Source: Smittia aterrima
Lineage: Eukaryota; Arthropoda; Insecta; Diptera; Chironomidae
Direction of reading: 5' to 3'
Assembly: GCA_033063855.1 (NCBI GenBank)
Contig: CP093829.1
Span: 15,593,537-15,657,536, forward strand
DNA: 64,000 bases
The notes under the pieces were generated by a model. It ran no database searches. It was not told the origin of the DNA and was given only the letters and a program-made list of their open reading frames with translations. Positions 48,601 to 61,565 of the stretch are shown piece by piece (the stretch's first letter is position 1; every line of letters starts with the position of its first letter). Made by a program: the position numbers and the translations under genes.

Positions 48601-50576
48601 GAGATCGACCATCATCATCTCCACAACCCGGAACTGGCGAGACTTTCAATTGCGAGTTAAGCGATCGAGACACTCGAGAACTAGACGTCAACAATCCACA
48701 AATGTTCGAAAGTGGAACGTCAGATTTCTATGAGCGATCTATTGGCGGTCGAAGCAATGAAGCTGAATGCCTTGATGTCTCGCAAGTTTGTAATGAAGAC
48801 GGAATGGAATTCACGTTGCGATTGAATGAACCATTTGCAGGGCGCATCTACAGCTACGGCTTCTATGACAGGTGCGAGTTTGTAAATCACTTAATTTTCT
48901 CGTTTAAATGAAAATTCATTCTCAGATGCTTCTTCCGAGGAAATGGTGGAACTGTCAACGTTCTGCGTATCAGCGGCCCTCAAGGCTATCCTGAGTGTGG
49001 AACACAACGTGTAAGTAATTGAACCTTCATGTTAATTTCGAGTGTTAATCGGAACTTAAATTCTCTCAGTACGGAGACACGATGACAAACATCATCGTCG
49101 TTCAGTTCAGCGAAAGTTTACAAACATCGCGCGACAAACGATTCAACTTGACATGTTTGTTCAGGGGACCCGGAGAAGCAGTCGTTACGTCAGGCTATAT
49201 CGGAGCAGGGTGAGATTAATTTGGTGAAATGTTTTTGTGGCCATTAATGAGATTTATTATGTCGCCGTTAGATCGGGAAGTCCGATTCCAATTGAATATC
49301 TGCCAGCTGAGAACAGCATGAGCTCGAAAGTTCGTCTGATGATTCTCTACCAAGGCCGACCTACGACAACGATCGCGGTTGGTGATCCGCTTACTTTCCG
49401 ACTCGAATCGCAAGACGGTTATAATCATATTACTGATATTTTCGCGACGAACGTTGTGGCACGCGACCCCTACTCGGGACGAAGTGTTCAGTTGATTGAT
49501 CGTTATGGGTAAGAAACTCATGAAGCTTTCAGACTTGAAGGTTTTCACTCAATCTCTTTCACTCGACAGTTGCCCTGTTGATACATTCGTTTTCCCTGAA
49601 CTCGGACGATCACGTGATGGCGATTCACTTGAAGCTCGATTCAATGCTTTCAAGATTCCAGAATCGAATTTCTTGGTATTCGAAGCGACTGTCAAGACTT
49701 GTCGTGATGGTTGTCAGCCTGCTTATTGCAACGGCATAGCTGGACGCTCTGAAGCATCGTTTGGACGAAGAAAGAGATCAGTGAATGGAACTGACATCGC
49801 AGAAATAGAACCAAATGAAGCGGAAGATGAAAGTATCGCGAAGAGAAATGGTAAAATCGATTTTAATTAAACTCTCATGGAAAAATGTTTAATCAACTAT
49901 TTTGCGCACCAAAATAGAAACGACAGTTTCCAATGTCAATTCAAATGCCGCTGATAATAAAGAAGATTTTCCAGAACAAGTTCGAGAGATGATCGAGGTG
50001 TTCGAATCACGAGAGGAAATGCAACAAGAATCAATCGCAAAGAAAATGGTTTCAGTCGACTCTGAAAATGTTTGCTTGTCAGTGACGGAATATTACGGAT
50101 TGATCGTTTCGACAATGCTCCTGCTTATTCTGTTGATGGCGGTCGCTGTCATCATAGGCTTGCTTTACAAGTGAGTGTTGAAATAATTTCAACGAAACTG
50201 CTCGTGATTTATTTTAAACTTTTCTATTTTATCGAAAATCAGAAAATATTGGAAAATAATTTTAAAGAACAACTCGTTCGACAATCACTCAAGCACGCAT
50301 TCATTCACGAACCACACTGCATCACGCGATAGCAACCACCCAAAGAATTATGGCTCGCACAGAGGAAAAGTGAATAACGATGACTTCAATGAGGCTTATC
50401 GCTCCACTTCGACGGTCTCGCTGTTTGGCTCGGGACTGCAGAAAACATTTGCGACAGGCAATCTGTCGCGCATCTGTCAAATTCCTGTGATCAACCCGAT
50501 AAACAAATCGAATGGCTCGTACGACGACAGTGAACCCATTTACACTGATCCAAGTTTGTTCGAGAGATCGCGGTGA
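45667..50576 (+). CDS. nompA: PAN/apple and ZP-domain apical matrix membrane protein, NompA-like
   Basis: Thirteen exons (45667-46090, 46143-46424, 46490-46622, 46681-46823, 46895-47200, 47273-48346, 48403-48871, 48926-49010, 49070-49209, 49272-49508, 49570-49850, 49918-50170, 50243-50576) join in frame to 1,386 aa. Order: signal peptide; four PAN modules (about 29-430, with repeated CRSA..RTC motifs); a DRYP-rich linker (about 430-787); a fifth PAN module (to about 905); a ZP domain (about 910-1155); a furin-like RRKRS site; a transmembrane helix (about 1252-1275, LLLILLMAVAVIIGLLYK); and a cytoplasmic tail. Such proteins polymerise in apical extracellular matrix. Five PAN plus one ZP recalls Drosophila NompA, the dendritic-cap protein of mechanosensory organs, but the neo/nyo/mey relatives remain possible. 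The final CGGTGAGT could be a donor rather than the stop. Confidence 0.85.
47273..48346 (+). repeat. DRYP-type repeat-coding exon of the PAN/ZP gene
   Basis: A single 1,074-nt exon encodes a Pro/Tyr/Arg/Asp-rich low-complexity linker with many imperfect (D/G)RYP units. The clearest run is TGDRYPMMPGADRYPMMPGG (about 47717-47776). Repeats are diverged at the DNA level. The exon starts and ends in phase 1, so it can be skipped or lengthened without shifting the frame. Confidence 0.85.
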
Positions 50577-51589
50577 GTTGGCACGCAGTGATTTCAATGA
50601 AACTAAACTTGAAGTTTGTTTAACTTTGAACTATTAAACTTTGCTTGAAGTCTTGTTGCATTAAAGTTTCTGCTGTGTTGCAACATTTTCCACAAAACAT
50701 AAAAATATTTTTTGACGATAATCATCTCTCAACAGAATTTAATTAGCAAGCAAATTAATTCATCAACACGTTTCCCCTCCGCAAAATCATTTTATTTGTC
50801 AAAGATTGGTTTGTATAAAGCGACGTAGCTCGTAAGGCATTTGGAGATGTAGCGCAAGATGATTTCTCGCCTCTAATTTCATACTTTTGATATGATAATT
50901 TATAATTTTTGTACGCGTAACTTGCGAATGAAATAAATTTATATTTATGATGCAATCTACCACGAAGTTGTTTTTCTTCTTCTCCGTTGTTCGCTCATGT
51001 GTGATGAGTGAGCGGAAAAATTTAATTACAGCCAACACGGTCAGCCCTTCGTTGCATATTAATTAGCTTCTGATGTCATCTCTAATTTCAGCGACAAACT
51101 TTGTTTCAGTCATTTTATTCTGAACCTGTGTCGCTTGCCGTTGAGAAAAAATCACATCAAGCGGTCGAACACCTGTTTAAATCTCGTGGCATAGATTCTG
51201 TTGAGAGCGAAGACATAATGTGTCTTTTGACTCCTGGCGATTCTCAGAGAAAGAGCGGTGAAGTTTTTTCGTGGAAATTGCTTTTTTGAAACTTTCCAGA
51301 AACCCATCGCCGACTTTATTGTGCTGCAGTAATAATCGACGTAAGAAAAGCAAGGAGAACACGATTTCAATATTTCTCATATTCTATTTTTAAACCGTCG
51401 TCGTTTTTTCTTTTCTGGCACGAGACTTTTATATTTTGGAAGGAAACTTTACATTTTCACTCTGAGATCGCCGATGTCTTGTTGACAGTGAGATAATTCG
51501 GCTCAGTGTCTTTTCACCGCTCGCGGTCGTCGCAACGTCTAAGCGGCTCTTTCTCTAAATAAATTAAATTAAAAAGTTACATCGACGCC
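50577..51589. other. Intergenic between the PAN/ZP gene and the kinase, with an exon-like open stretch
   Basis: An AATAAA near 50931 could end the PAN/ZP transcript. From 51092 (after CTAATTTCAG) a frame stays open to about 51287 and reads like protein (QSFYSEPVSLAVEKKSHQAV). Its phase does not match the upstream donor candidate at 50574, so I could not attach it to either neighbour. Confidence 0.35.
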
Positions 51590-54180
51590 ATGGACGCCAT
51601 GGAAAAAGATTTATCTTTATTGTGCAAGAGCAGAGATGACGAGAAGCTTTTGAAGTTCAAAGTCAAGAAGACGATAGGTAACGAGTATGAGACTCTCGTC
51701 GACTTTTTCAAAACAGTTCAAGTGATCTGGAAGCGTTTATTTTTAAAGAGTGTGAAGTTTTAAGTCTCGTAAATCATAATTTTATAAATAAACATGCGGT
51801 GGAAAGTCGAGTGAAAATTTACACGGAAAAGAAATGATCTGACCGCCGACTACTTATTGGATTCTCCTTTTCCGACATGAGATTAAAATATTAATTCGCG
51901 GGCATTAAAAATAGATTTTAATTGGTGCTCGTCTCTCTCGGACAAACCGGCGGCTTTTCGTTATGCGGGGGTGTCAGTCAACACGTGAATGACTCAAATC
52001 ATTGTCATACTTATCAAGTTTCCTTAATAACTCATGATGATTAGTGGCACACGTCGTGGGCGGAGGTTTCGGTTTCACATCGCGGTCAAAAAAAAATTAA
52101 TAAATTGTACCGCGACTTCCATTTCCTTTGCATTGATGACGTGAAGCGTGAAAATCACTCCCAAAATTTCCAATCTGATTCCACTCACCTTCGAAATAAA
52201 ATTGATTTCAGGCACCGGCACGTTCGGGCGAGTGGTTATCGCATTGTGCACGGAGAAAAACGGCAAAGCACAGTCGTTCTATGCAATCAAAATACTCTCG
52301 ATCATCGACGTTATAAAGAAGAAGCAAACAGAGCATGTTAAAAGTGAAAAGAACATTTTGTTGGAAATCACTCATCCGTTCATCATAAACATGTGAGTAC
52401 ATTTCGCTACACCTTTCAGACCTTTCTGATATACGCGTATAACGGGTCGCAGCTTGTTGCGTCAATCAAATGTACGAGCGGGAAAAGAGTTTTTTTGTGT
52501 TAGCCGGAAAAATCAACTCGCAGTCGTAAAACTGTTTTCAAAACATTTTCCGATTTATTTTCTTTCTCGTCGATGTCTCGTCTTGTCGACCGATAAAGAT
52601 TGTTCAAGCTGTAAGATGCTCGGACAAATTCTATTATTGTTTGGACAGTCTCTCGCCTTTCGCCAAATCACATTAAAATTCACATTAGTTTCAGCTCTCG
52701 TTTTCAACTGAAATTAAATGAATGTCATTTAATTAGATTTAAATGAAAGCAAGTTTACTCTTTGTTCTTCGTCCACTTTCGCTACTTTCTCTGTTTTGAT
52801 TCTTAAATTAATTTATTTAATTTGTCTCTCTTTTTTGCGTCGACGAACAGGAAATACTTTTCGAGGGATCAACGAAATCTTTACATGGTAAAGAACATTT
52901 TGTGGTGAAACACACTGTCTGTCTTCGTTTAAAGTGTTGCAAAGTTAATTTAGGCTTTAAAATCTAAAATAAATTTTCGTGCCAAAATTTTAAATGCTTT
53001 CGATTTCGGCATAAATCTTATTTTATCTTCGCTAAACGCTTTTACGAGTTTCGTTTTTCTTGATGTTTTGATGTGGTTTTCCATCTGCTTGTGTGTTTTC
53101 GGAATTATTTGCTTATTGATTGAGCGTTTCAGCATGATAAATGTGGAACGCTTACTGCTGACGCTCTGAATTGCTTGAAGAAAATTTAATGCGTTTGCAA
53201 ACAATGTAAAAGTTCATTGCTTCCGTATTTTCTTCTGCTTATTTTAACAAGAAGCTCTAAGTTGATTTCTTTTCACAGAAATTTAATTATTAGCAGCTTT
53301 TAAATGTTGATCAATTGAGAAATCTAAACAATGAGTTAATTGCGATTGATTTTTCTCATTCTTAGGTTTTTGATTTCATTGGCGGTGGAGAATTGTTCTC
53401 ATATCTAAGAAAGGTAAAGCAGTTTGATAGTGATACAGGTAAAGCTTCTTCTTCAAAATGAAAACCTCACTGAAAAGCTCTCTTTGTTCTGCAGCCAATT
53501 TTTACACGAGGGAGATTCTTCTGGCTTTGGAATATCTGCATTCGTTGAATATAATCTACAGGGACCTGAAACCTGAGAACCTTCTTCTGGATGTCGATGG
53601 TCATTTGAAAATCACAGATTTTGGTTTCTCGAAGAAGCTGAAAGATCGAACGTGGACTTTATGTGGCACTCCGGAATACTTGGCTCCAGAAATTATTCAA
53701 CATAGAGGACACAACAAAGCAGTGGACTTCTGGGCGCTTGGAATTTTAATCTACGAGATGTTGGTCGGTCGACCACCGTTCTACGAGAAAGACGCTTATG
53801 CCATTTATGAGAAAATCCTGATCGGAAAAATTGAATTTTCTAAAAACTTTGACAACGTAGCGAAGGATCTCATTAAGAAATTGCTGGTATTAGATAGGTG
53901 AGAACATTTATCTTTCCTGCTTTGTAAACTTTCTGTTAAACTCAAATCATTTAAAAGAACGAGACGGCTTGGTTGTATGAAGAATGGTGCGAGGGATATC
54001 AAATGTCATCGATGGTTTAAGGATATCGATTGGAATGATGTTTACAACAAAAAGTATTCAGCTCCCATCAAACCTGTTTTAAAATCGACTGATGACACAA
54101 GTAACTTCGACGAATACTCAGAGGATTTCTCCCCAGAAGAAGCTAAACTTAGTGATTACGAGCTGTTTGGAGATTTCTAA
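51590..54180 (+). CDS. Pka-C3: cAMP-dependent protein kinase catalytic subunit-like, PKA-C3/PRKX type
   Basis: AGC-family Ser/Thr kinase. Exons 51590-51677, 52212-52392, 52851-52887, 53366-53438, 53495-53897 and 53958-54180 join in frame to 334 aa. The glycine loop GTGTFGRV crosses the first splice junction. The VAIK-type lysine is in FYAIKIL, followed by the catalytic loop YRDLKPENLLL, DFG in ITDFGFSKKL, the activation-loop Thr in RTWTLCGTPEYLAPE and the C-tail hydrophobic end FGDF. PKA-C3/PRKX affinity is suggested by LALEYLHSLNIIYRDLKPEN, KKLKDRTWTLCGT and RRLGCMKNGARDIKCHRWF. The N-terminus is short (MDAMEKDLSLLCKSR), and a second in-frame ATG lies at 51599. Introns in the 5' half (about 460-530 bp) are longer than the window's average. 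Confidence 0.92.
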
Positions 54181-54592
54181 TTCTATTTTGACATTTTCGT
54201 TTTGTAAAATAAAACTGATTTCAAAAACATGATCACATCTACTTAATTTTCTCTGATAATACTTTTATTATCCGAACTCGGCTGTTAAGATTTTAAATAA
54301 TCAACTTCGCAATATTTATTTACACTCACATGACACTGAATTAATTTCCTTTACGTGTTTTCTCTTCTCTGGAATTGAAGTTGAAGCGAAGCCTTTGAGA
54401 ACTAAACTTAACATTGACCATCGAATGAAGTTTGATCAACCCACCGATGTTCATTAAATTATTATGGAATTGTTGAATGAAACGTTATCTTGATCTTGTG
54501 TTTATATAGACGCGGATTTAAACTATTGCGCTATAGAAACTGAAGAAGTTTCTGATTACGCGAATAAATTTATCTTTGAATTGATAACGGAT
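54181..54592. other. Convergent 3' flanks of the kinase and RNASEK
   Basis: Contains AATAAA-like sequence for the kinase just past its stop (54207-54214, AAAATAAA) and the RNASEK 3'UTR. No other gene. Confidence 0.5.
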
Positions 54593-55014
54593 TTAGTTGT
54601 TCACTGATGAACGGCTGTTGGCGTAGAATTGCTGTCCAGAGACAACCAATGTGAGAACATAGATGCAAGCGGCGATCCAGCAGTTATAAGCGTTCTAAAA
54701 AAAAGAATAAATGATTCACCAATCAGATCAGATGACTTGAATTGAAATTAAAATTTACCTGGCTGTAAGCTCTATCAGCAGCAGCGTAGAAATCTCCTGG
54801 CGTATGATAATGAAGCTCCAACGGCAAGTCCTCAACCAATGCAACGCTGTGGATGTAGTAGAAGAAACCCATGAGCAGCTGGAATTGCAAAATAAAAAAT
54901 TTCCCGATTTATTTTTAATTTTTATTTATTTAAGTAAATACTCACAAGTTGGATGATTCCCCAAATGGAAATGATAACGCCGCACAATGAGAGTTTTGGT
55001 CCGCAAAATGCCAT
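54593..55014 (-). CDS. Ribonuclease kappa (RNASEK)
   Basis: Small two-span membrane protein. It was described as an endoribonuclease and is also found with the V-ATPase and required for endocytic uptake. Exons 54946-55014, 54759-54878 and 54593-54694 join in frame to 96 aa, the usual length. The N-terminus MAFCGPKLSLCGVIISIWGI is the family signature. The second exon contributes HSVALVEDLPLE and the third NAYNCWIAACIYVLTLVVS. The gene diverges from the farnesyl diphosphate synthase gene with 244 bp between starts. Confidence 0.96.
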
Positions 55015-55258
55015 CTTGTTAGTCCTTTGGTTGCGCCGAAAGCGTTAAGAATTTAGAGATTTTCAGTATTTTCTTCTTAGCAGAGAAAAATTTAATCATG
55101 TGACTAAAGGGTCGGCCGCTACTGAGTTTTGTGTCGAAAGTCGACGGGTATTCAAAGCTTTGCTTACTACGAAATATTCAGAAAAAGCAAAACAGAAGTA
55201 ATCAGTCTTAAAACACCATTCGTGCTATTATCTTCGTTCGTTTTGTGTTTTAATTGAA

Positions 55259-56967
55259 ATGTTTAGACCGACGGTTAAGTTATTATTCAGTGGTTCGAAG
55301 CTTGCTGGGCTCAGGAATAGTTCAACGAAGGCGAATAGGACTTTCCAAAACTTGAGGTATTTAAATCTGGAATTACTTTCATCTTCTTCTTATTTGCATA
55401 ATAAATCTGGACATAAAAAAGATATTTCGTTGTCAAGGTCTCTGAAGATTGTTTGCATATCAAACTTCCTTGAAATAGAGCTCATCAAATTTTGCAAGAC
55501 CGGTTCGACGCCTGTCTCGTGTGCTTAGCTGGAAGCTCCAAAATATCTTTAGAATTCCAAGCATCTCGATTTGTATGTTAATCAAACAAAAAATGCAAAA
55601 CAAGTTTGTGCGTCAGAACACGCGGATGCGAACTATATTTAGTTGCCAGATACTTTGTTTTCAAGATCAGATAATTCTTGCTGACTCCCTTCATTGTTAG
55701 ACAACATTAATAATAAACACTGAATCGTTTTACAGATCGCTGACGACACAAAATCACGTCTTGAATCATGCACCGTTAGCAGCTCAGGGAAGTGCTGCTT
55801 CTAAGGATGATCTTCGTGAGTTTATGGGAGTTTGGCCAGATCTCGTCCGAGACTTGACAGAATATTCGAAGAAGTACGAATCGAAAATTACGCCAAAGTG
55901 GTTTGCAAAATCACTTCAATATAATGTTCCCAATGGAAAGAAAAACCGTGGACTTGCTTTAGTTCTCGCTTATAAGATGCTCTCACAGAGTAATGAAGTT
56001 ACTCCCGAAAACTTAAGACTCGCCCAATTCTTGGGCTGGTGCGTTGAGATGCTACAAAGCGTTTTCATCATGGCAGATGACATCATGGACGGAAGTGAGA
56101 CAAGACGAGGTCTAAAATGCTGGTATAAGGTTGATGAAGCTGGTCTCTGCGCTATTAATGATTCCATGATGATTGAAAACGGAATCTATTATATACTAAG
56201 AAAGTATTTCAACAATAAACCTTATTACAACGATATTGTTGATCTTTTCCATGAAGTCACGTTCATCACGACAATCGGTCAACTTCAGGACTTGAAAACT
56301 GCTGGTGGTGATGTCTCTACTTTCACAATGGAAAAGTACAAGACTATCGTTGCAAATAAAACTGCTTACTACTCATTCTACTTGCCGGTTGCTGTTGCCA
56401 TGCATATGGCAGGATACAAAGGTAATCTCAAATGAATTCAATGTTAAATGATTGGTAAATTTACTTTATCATTTATTTCACAAAGATCCTGAAATGTTTA
56501 GGCAAACGAAGACGATTCTTTTAGAAGTTGGAAACTTTTTCCAAGCTCAAGATGATTTCATTGATTGCTTTGGGGATCCAGCGATAACTGGAAAGATTGG
56601 AACTGACATTCAAGATGGAAAATGCTCATGGTTGGCAGTTGTTGCGATGCAACGTGCGTCTAATGCTCAAAAAGAAATCATGCGAGAATGTTATGGCCAA
56701 AAAGGTGAGAAGGGCGATTAATTGAAGTGTCTATTCGACTTCAATCACGTCGACATAAATTTCTTATCAAAAACTTTATTTATAGATCCCGAAAAAGTCA
56801 AACGAGTAAAGGAATTGTACGAAGAATTATCATTGCCACACACTTACGAAGTTTACGAAGAGGAATCATACAAAATTATTACGACCCACATTCAGCAAAT
56901 CTCACGCGGATTACCCCACGAAATTTTCTTTAAAATTTTGGAGAAGATTTACAGAAGAAATGCATAG
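55259..56967 (+). CDS. Fpps: Farnesyl diphosphate synthase
   Basis: Condenses DMAPP and GPP with IPP to farnesyl diphosphate in the mevalonate pathway, feeding juvenile hormone, ubiquinone and prenylation. Exons 55259-55356, 55736-56421, 56486-56704 and 56786-56967 join in frame to 394 aa. Both Asp-rich motifs are present: FARM in MADDIMDGSETRRGLKCWYK and SARM in QAQDDFIDCFGDP. Between them are TTIGQLQDLKTAGGD and KTAYYSFYLPVAVAMHM. The C-terminus ends IYRRNA. The N-terminal 60 residues look like a mitochondrial presequence (MFRPTVKLLFSGSKL), as in several insect FPPS genes. Residues before the FARM (QSVFIMADD) differ from the usual two aromatics, as in arthropod FPPS. Confidence 0.95.
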
Positions 56968-57275
56968 AAAGTTCCATCATCTTCTCTTTTTAATCTTACT
57001 CTCTCGCGAAGATTATCAAAGTTAAATGTTAAAACAGAAAATTTCTCGCATTAAAATATTTTTCTAATGAATGGCGTGGCAATAAACTTGAAAGATTCAA
57101 GATATAAAATTAAGGAAATACGTAACTCGTTTAATAAATAATTGTAATAATTGAAATTACTCAAAGCTTTGTCTAGATTTACATTAAATAAAAAGCTTAG
57201 AGCTTTTCTAAAAAAATTATTTGTGCGAAATTCTTACTTTGTGGAAGCTGTCACATCATTTCAAATATTTTCTAG
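56968..57275. other. Convergent 3' flanks of Fpps and Testin
   Basis: AT-rich with AATAAA motifs on both strands (for example 57079-57084 and 57187-57192). No gene. Confidence 0.5.
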
Positions 57276-58638
57276 TTATTTCTTCATGGAATTTATGCAG
57301 GCAGCTGAGCAATATAGAAGGCGGTCACGCAAGCAAAACCTTCCTCCAATCAGTTCCTTACGGCAGTTAGCACACTTAAAACACGATGTGTGGAAGTGAA
57401 CGTCATTCATCGACACTCCTTGTTCAGAAGGTGCAATACTATTTGCACAAGAGCTACAGACGTTAGCGTAATGTTGATCGTAGCACTTTAGGCAGACTGG
57501 ATTTTTATTGGGTGTGTCATCGGAAACGTATTGTTGATCAGCGAGTTGCAAATCACAGTGGAAGCAACAATAATGTTTTAGATGATAATTTTGGCCATCA
57601 GCAAGAGTGTATTCGGATAAAAGGATTAACTCATCGCATGCACTGCAACGCGGGATGTCCATTAACTCAGCGAGATCGCGGGCGCAATAAATCTCATTAT
57701 TGAAGTGGAAGTAAATAAGATCGACAAGCAGTTGTGAACATTTCTTGCACTTGAAGCATTTTGGATGCCACTGAGCGTTTTTTCCAAGTCTTTCGGCCTT
57801 TACATAAGCTGAAGTGATAGGCTCAATGCATCCTCGACACTTGAGGCTTTCAGTAACGGTCAAATTTCTCATATTATCAATCAAGTTGTTATTGACTGCA
57901 TTCAGATCGACACCCGGGCGAATTTGCGCAACATTAATTCTTGATGGAATCGTTGTTGTCGGTTGGGGCTCAGCGATATCGACTTGACCTTGGCCAAAGT
58001 AATTTGTCTTGACATTGTCAATATAATCTTGCAACTGTTGTGTCTCAAAATCTGTGAGATTGTCGCACTTTTCTGGAGCAAAATCATGGGCAGGAATTTG
58101 CGTTGATGCTAACTCCTTGCGTTTGATAGCAGCGTCTGAGTTTTTAAATGGAATTGCTTCCTCCCCAAGATCCTCAAAATACCTTTGTGTGATCTTCTCA
58201 GCTCGTTTCGACGCGTCATCGTTTGCGTTATTTTCACTCGATGTTAAAACTGGAGGAACCCATTCAACCTGTTGAGCTTTCTGATTCTTCATCGAATATT
58301 TGAAAAGATTCTTGTGTTCCGGGACCTTAACTCCAAGAATTTCAAACACTTCCAGCTGTTCATCAAAATCTTCCGGCAACAGATCATGATTTTCTTTACG
58401 GCACTTGCAGTTGATGCAAATCTTTCTCCAGAAATGCAAATTAAGGCCTCCGACGCATTTCTCACCACAATTTAAACAGGGTCTGCCAGCACCTACAAAT
58501 ATTTCTCTTAGAAATTTCATCGAAAGAAAGATTTATATCAAACTCACCTAATTCATGTTTCAACTTTTGACGCTGTTTCCGACTTATCTCAAGACGCTCT
58601 TCTAGCTTTGTCACCGCTTGAAACGATGCCTGATCCAT
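57276..58638 (-). CDS. Testin (PET and three LIM domains)
   Basis: Focal-adhesion and actin-associated scaffold. Exons 58548-58638 and 57276-58492 join in frame to 435 aa; human TES is 421 aa. A Cys-rich N-terminal segment (CLNCGEKCVGGLNLHFWRKI) precedes the PET domain with VEWVPPVLTSS and QIPAHDFAPEKCDNLTDFE. Three LIM domains follow: CRGCIEP to YCARD (about 245-300), CSACDELILLSEY to CLKCYDQH (about 304-365) and CSSCANSIAP to YCSAAC (about 370-430). Order and length fit testin rather than prickle or LMCD1. Confidence 0.93.
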
Positions 58639-59443
58639 CCTTAAGGCAATTCAATCAAATTTTAATCGTTCTAGGTGGAACTAAAACTCGTTATGACTCA
58701 CATCACCAACACACAAGATAATGTTAATATAGCAGCACACATTTACAGCTGCTATACAGCTTACATTTATTCATGTAAATCACACGTCGTTGAAAGAGTT
58801 CAACGAGAGACGTGTAAATATTTTTACCGTTGAATAATAGAAATAAAATGCTTTATCAACCTGTTAAAAAAACCTGCTGATAATGAAAAAAAAAACAGAA
58901 ATTTGTTCGAATCATTTTTACATTTTTTTCTTCTCTTTTTGGAATTTTACAAAAATAATTCTAGTGAATTTTCAACTTCATCTCTCTCTCTCACGGGACG
59001 TTAACGAACGAATGATGTTCAACTAAATGCAAGTTTAATTTATTAAGAATGATAAGTGGGCGAGGAAGAACGAAAAACTGCATCGTCTCTTTAAAAATTA
59101 AGAGATCACAATCGAATCGATTGAATCGACGTTTGTAATTTTCGCTATTGAGCATGAAGCAATTATCTGTTTTAAGAATCCATCAAAAAAGAATAAAAAA
59201 TATGTTGCGCGTTAGAAGGGGGGAGACAACATTAAAAAGCATTCAATGATAAGAAGACCTCAATCCCGAACTCTGCTTTCATTTACAGTGTCGGGAACTT
59301 ATCAATCACCGAACGGAAACAAAAGAGAATCTCATTACACATCGAAGACTATTAGGAAACTTTGTAGCGAACGTAGAATGTTTGTGTGACTTTTTAAAGT
59401 AGTTTTGTTTAAGTTAAAAGTTAAAGAGTTCGATGGTCGCTCT
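58639..59443. other. Intergenic: Testin 5' flank and PDI 3'UTR
   Basis: Non-coding and AT-rich. It includes a CTCTCTCTCTC run near 58982-58992. No gene recognised. Confidence 0.5.
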
Positions 59444-61565
59444 TTACAATTCATCCTTAGCTTCCTTCTCGTCTTCAACTGGAACATCCTCCTGAAATTA
59501 AAGAAGAAAAATTGTTTTCTTAATAAACTACAATGACAAGATAAGAAGTACAAAGTTGCCGTCGTAGCAGATAGCGAATCATTTTACCACGTCAACTTTT
59601 GCGGACAAAGTATGTTTTGCTATGGAAACATGAAAAACTACTTACAATATCAGCCACACCAGCGGCATCTTCTAAGCCTCCGCTTTCAAGGAACTTGGTG
59701 AATCCTTCAAGGGTACGTTCGCCGTTGTAATCAACAACTCCATTATCGCCCTTCTTGAACAACTTGATTGTTGGGAATGAAGTGATCTTAGTGTGTTCCA
59801 ATTCGTTGGCAGTTGAATCAATCTTGGCAACGACGACAGTCTCTGAGTCCTTGAATTTGTCACCCAATTGGTCGAAGATTGGAGCGAGTTGTTTGCAATG
59901 TCCTGTGAGAAATAATAAGTTGAGAGAGAGGAAATCATATTACGAGCTTGGTCACTTACCACACCATGGGGCGTAGAACTCAACGAAGACATCTTTGTTC
60001 TTATCGAATGCAATTTCATCAAAGTTAGTGGCGACGAGAGTCTTGACAGAGGTCTTGTCCCAGTCTTCTGGCAATTCCTGGCTAAGCAAGTGTTGCTTCA
60101 GTTTACCGTCAAGGAACTTCTGAACGAAGGCTTCGATGCTTTCTGGCGACAAATCTTTAGAATCTGGCTTGAACTTAGCCATGTCTTCTTGCAATTGAAT
60201 AATGCGCATTGAGGGAACTTCTTCCTTCTTCATTCCGAAGAATTCTAAGATACGGCCGTGATCTTCTTCATCAGCGTTGATCGAGACAAACAAGATTTGT
60301 TCGCGGAATTTCTTGGCGACCTCCTTTGAAGGTTCAGAGTATTTTTCGAAATCTCCGTTTTCCTTTGACAAGAACATAAGCAAGTGAGATTTGATTTCAC
60401 CTCCGAAGATCTTTTGTGCTGAGTCATGGTTGAAGTCAACGACCAATGGCATGGCTTGAGCGACAACGAATTTCTTGAGTGAGGCTTCATCGAAAGTTCC
60501 GTCAAAAACAGCTTTGCCTTCATCGAAGTTCTTGAAAAGAATAACTTTTCCACATGAAGCTTCGTATTTCTTGTAAACTTCTTCGTTCTTGGTGATGGCG
60601 AATGGATAGTCATCAACTGAGTTGGCGGTGGCAAGGAAAGCCTTGGCTTCAGCAGAGTCGCGGTCCCCGAAGAAACCGACAACAGCAACATTATTATCCT
60701 TCAAGAATTCTTCTGCAGCCTCAACTGATTCGAGTTCCTTAGCAGCTGGTCCAGTTTTCTTGCTCAACCATGAGACGATGTCATCAGCAGTACGACCTCC
60801 GGAATATTCAATTGGAGATCCGGAACGGAAGAACTTAAGTGTTGGGTATCCACGAACTCCGAACTCTTCAGCCAACTCTGATTCTTCAGTTGCGTCAACC
60901 TTTCCAAGCTTGATGTTTGAATCGCGGTCAGCCAAAGTCTTAGCGGCTTTAGCGTACTCAGGGGCAAGTTGCTTACAATGACCACACCATGGAGCATCTG
61001 GAAATCATGAAAGAAGAAATAAAAGTTCCCGTTAGAATAAAGAAGAAAATCTTATGAAATTAGGAGATGAACACGTCTACATGTCAGTGCACTGGCACAA
61101 CTAAAGTTCTTTACGCACACTACAAGAACTTGAGTCTTTAATGACACGTCATTTAATTTCGTTCTATTCTTAAATTCTAGGGAAATCGTGAACGAAAGTC
61201 AAGATAAATTTCGTATTTCGTCACAATGAAACTCGATTGACCTTTAAATTACATATTGTAGTCGTAAATCTTTGCCATTATAACGTAGCGTTGGCGGTTT
61301 CTGAATTTTTTTAAGCCGCTGACTTATGCATCGAAATTTCCCTAATTTACTCAACTAAGAGAGATATTAAGAGTCGGAAAACATCGACGTGTCCAAATTG
61401 TAAGACTTTTTACTTACAAAATTCAACCAAAATGTATTCGTGGGCCTCCAGAGCTCCTTTCCAGTTGGCCTTTGTTAACACGAGAACTCCATCTTCCTCT
61501 TTAATTTCCTCGGCTTTTGTGAAAGAAGCCACGAGCAAAACAACTAAGCAGAATATCACCTTCAT
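59444..61565 (-). CDS. Pdi: Protein disulfide-isomerase (PDI, P4HB type)
   Basis: ER luminal oxidoreductase and chaperone, also the beta subunit of prolyl 4-hydroxylase. Exons 61418-61565, 59960-60997, 59646-59902 and 59444-59491 join in frame to 496 aa, matching the Drosophila protein. A signal peptide (MKVIFCLVVLLVASFTKAEE) precedes the a-b-b'-a' domains. Both active sites are WCGHC: YAPWCGHCKQLAPEY (about 55) and YAPWCGHCKQLAPIF (about 398, split by an intron). The C-terminus is KDEL after an acidic tail. A UPR-type TGACGTGG element lies about 115 bp upstream of the start. Confidence 0.98.
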
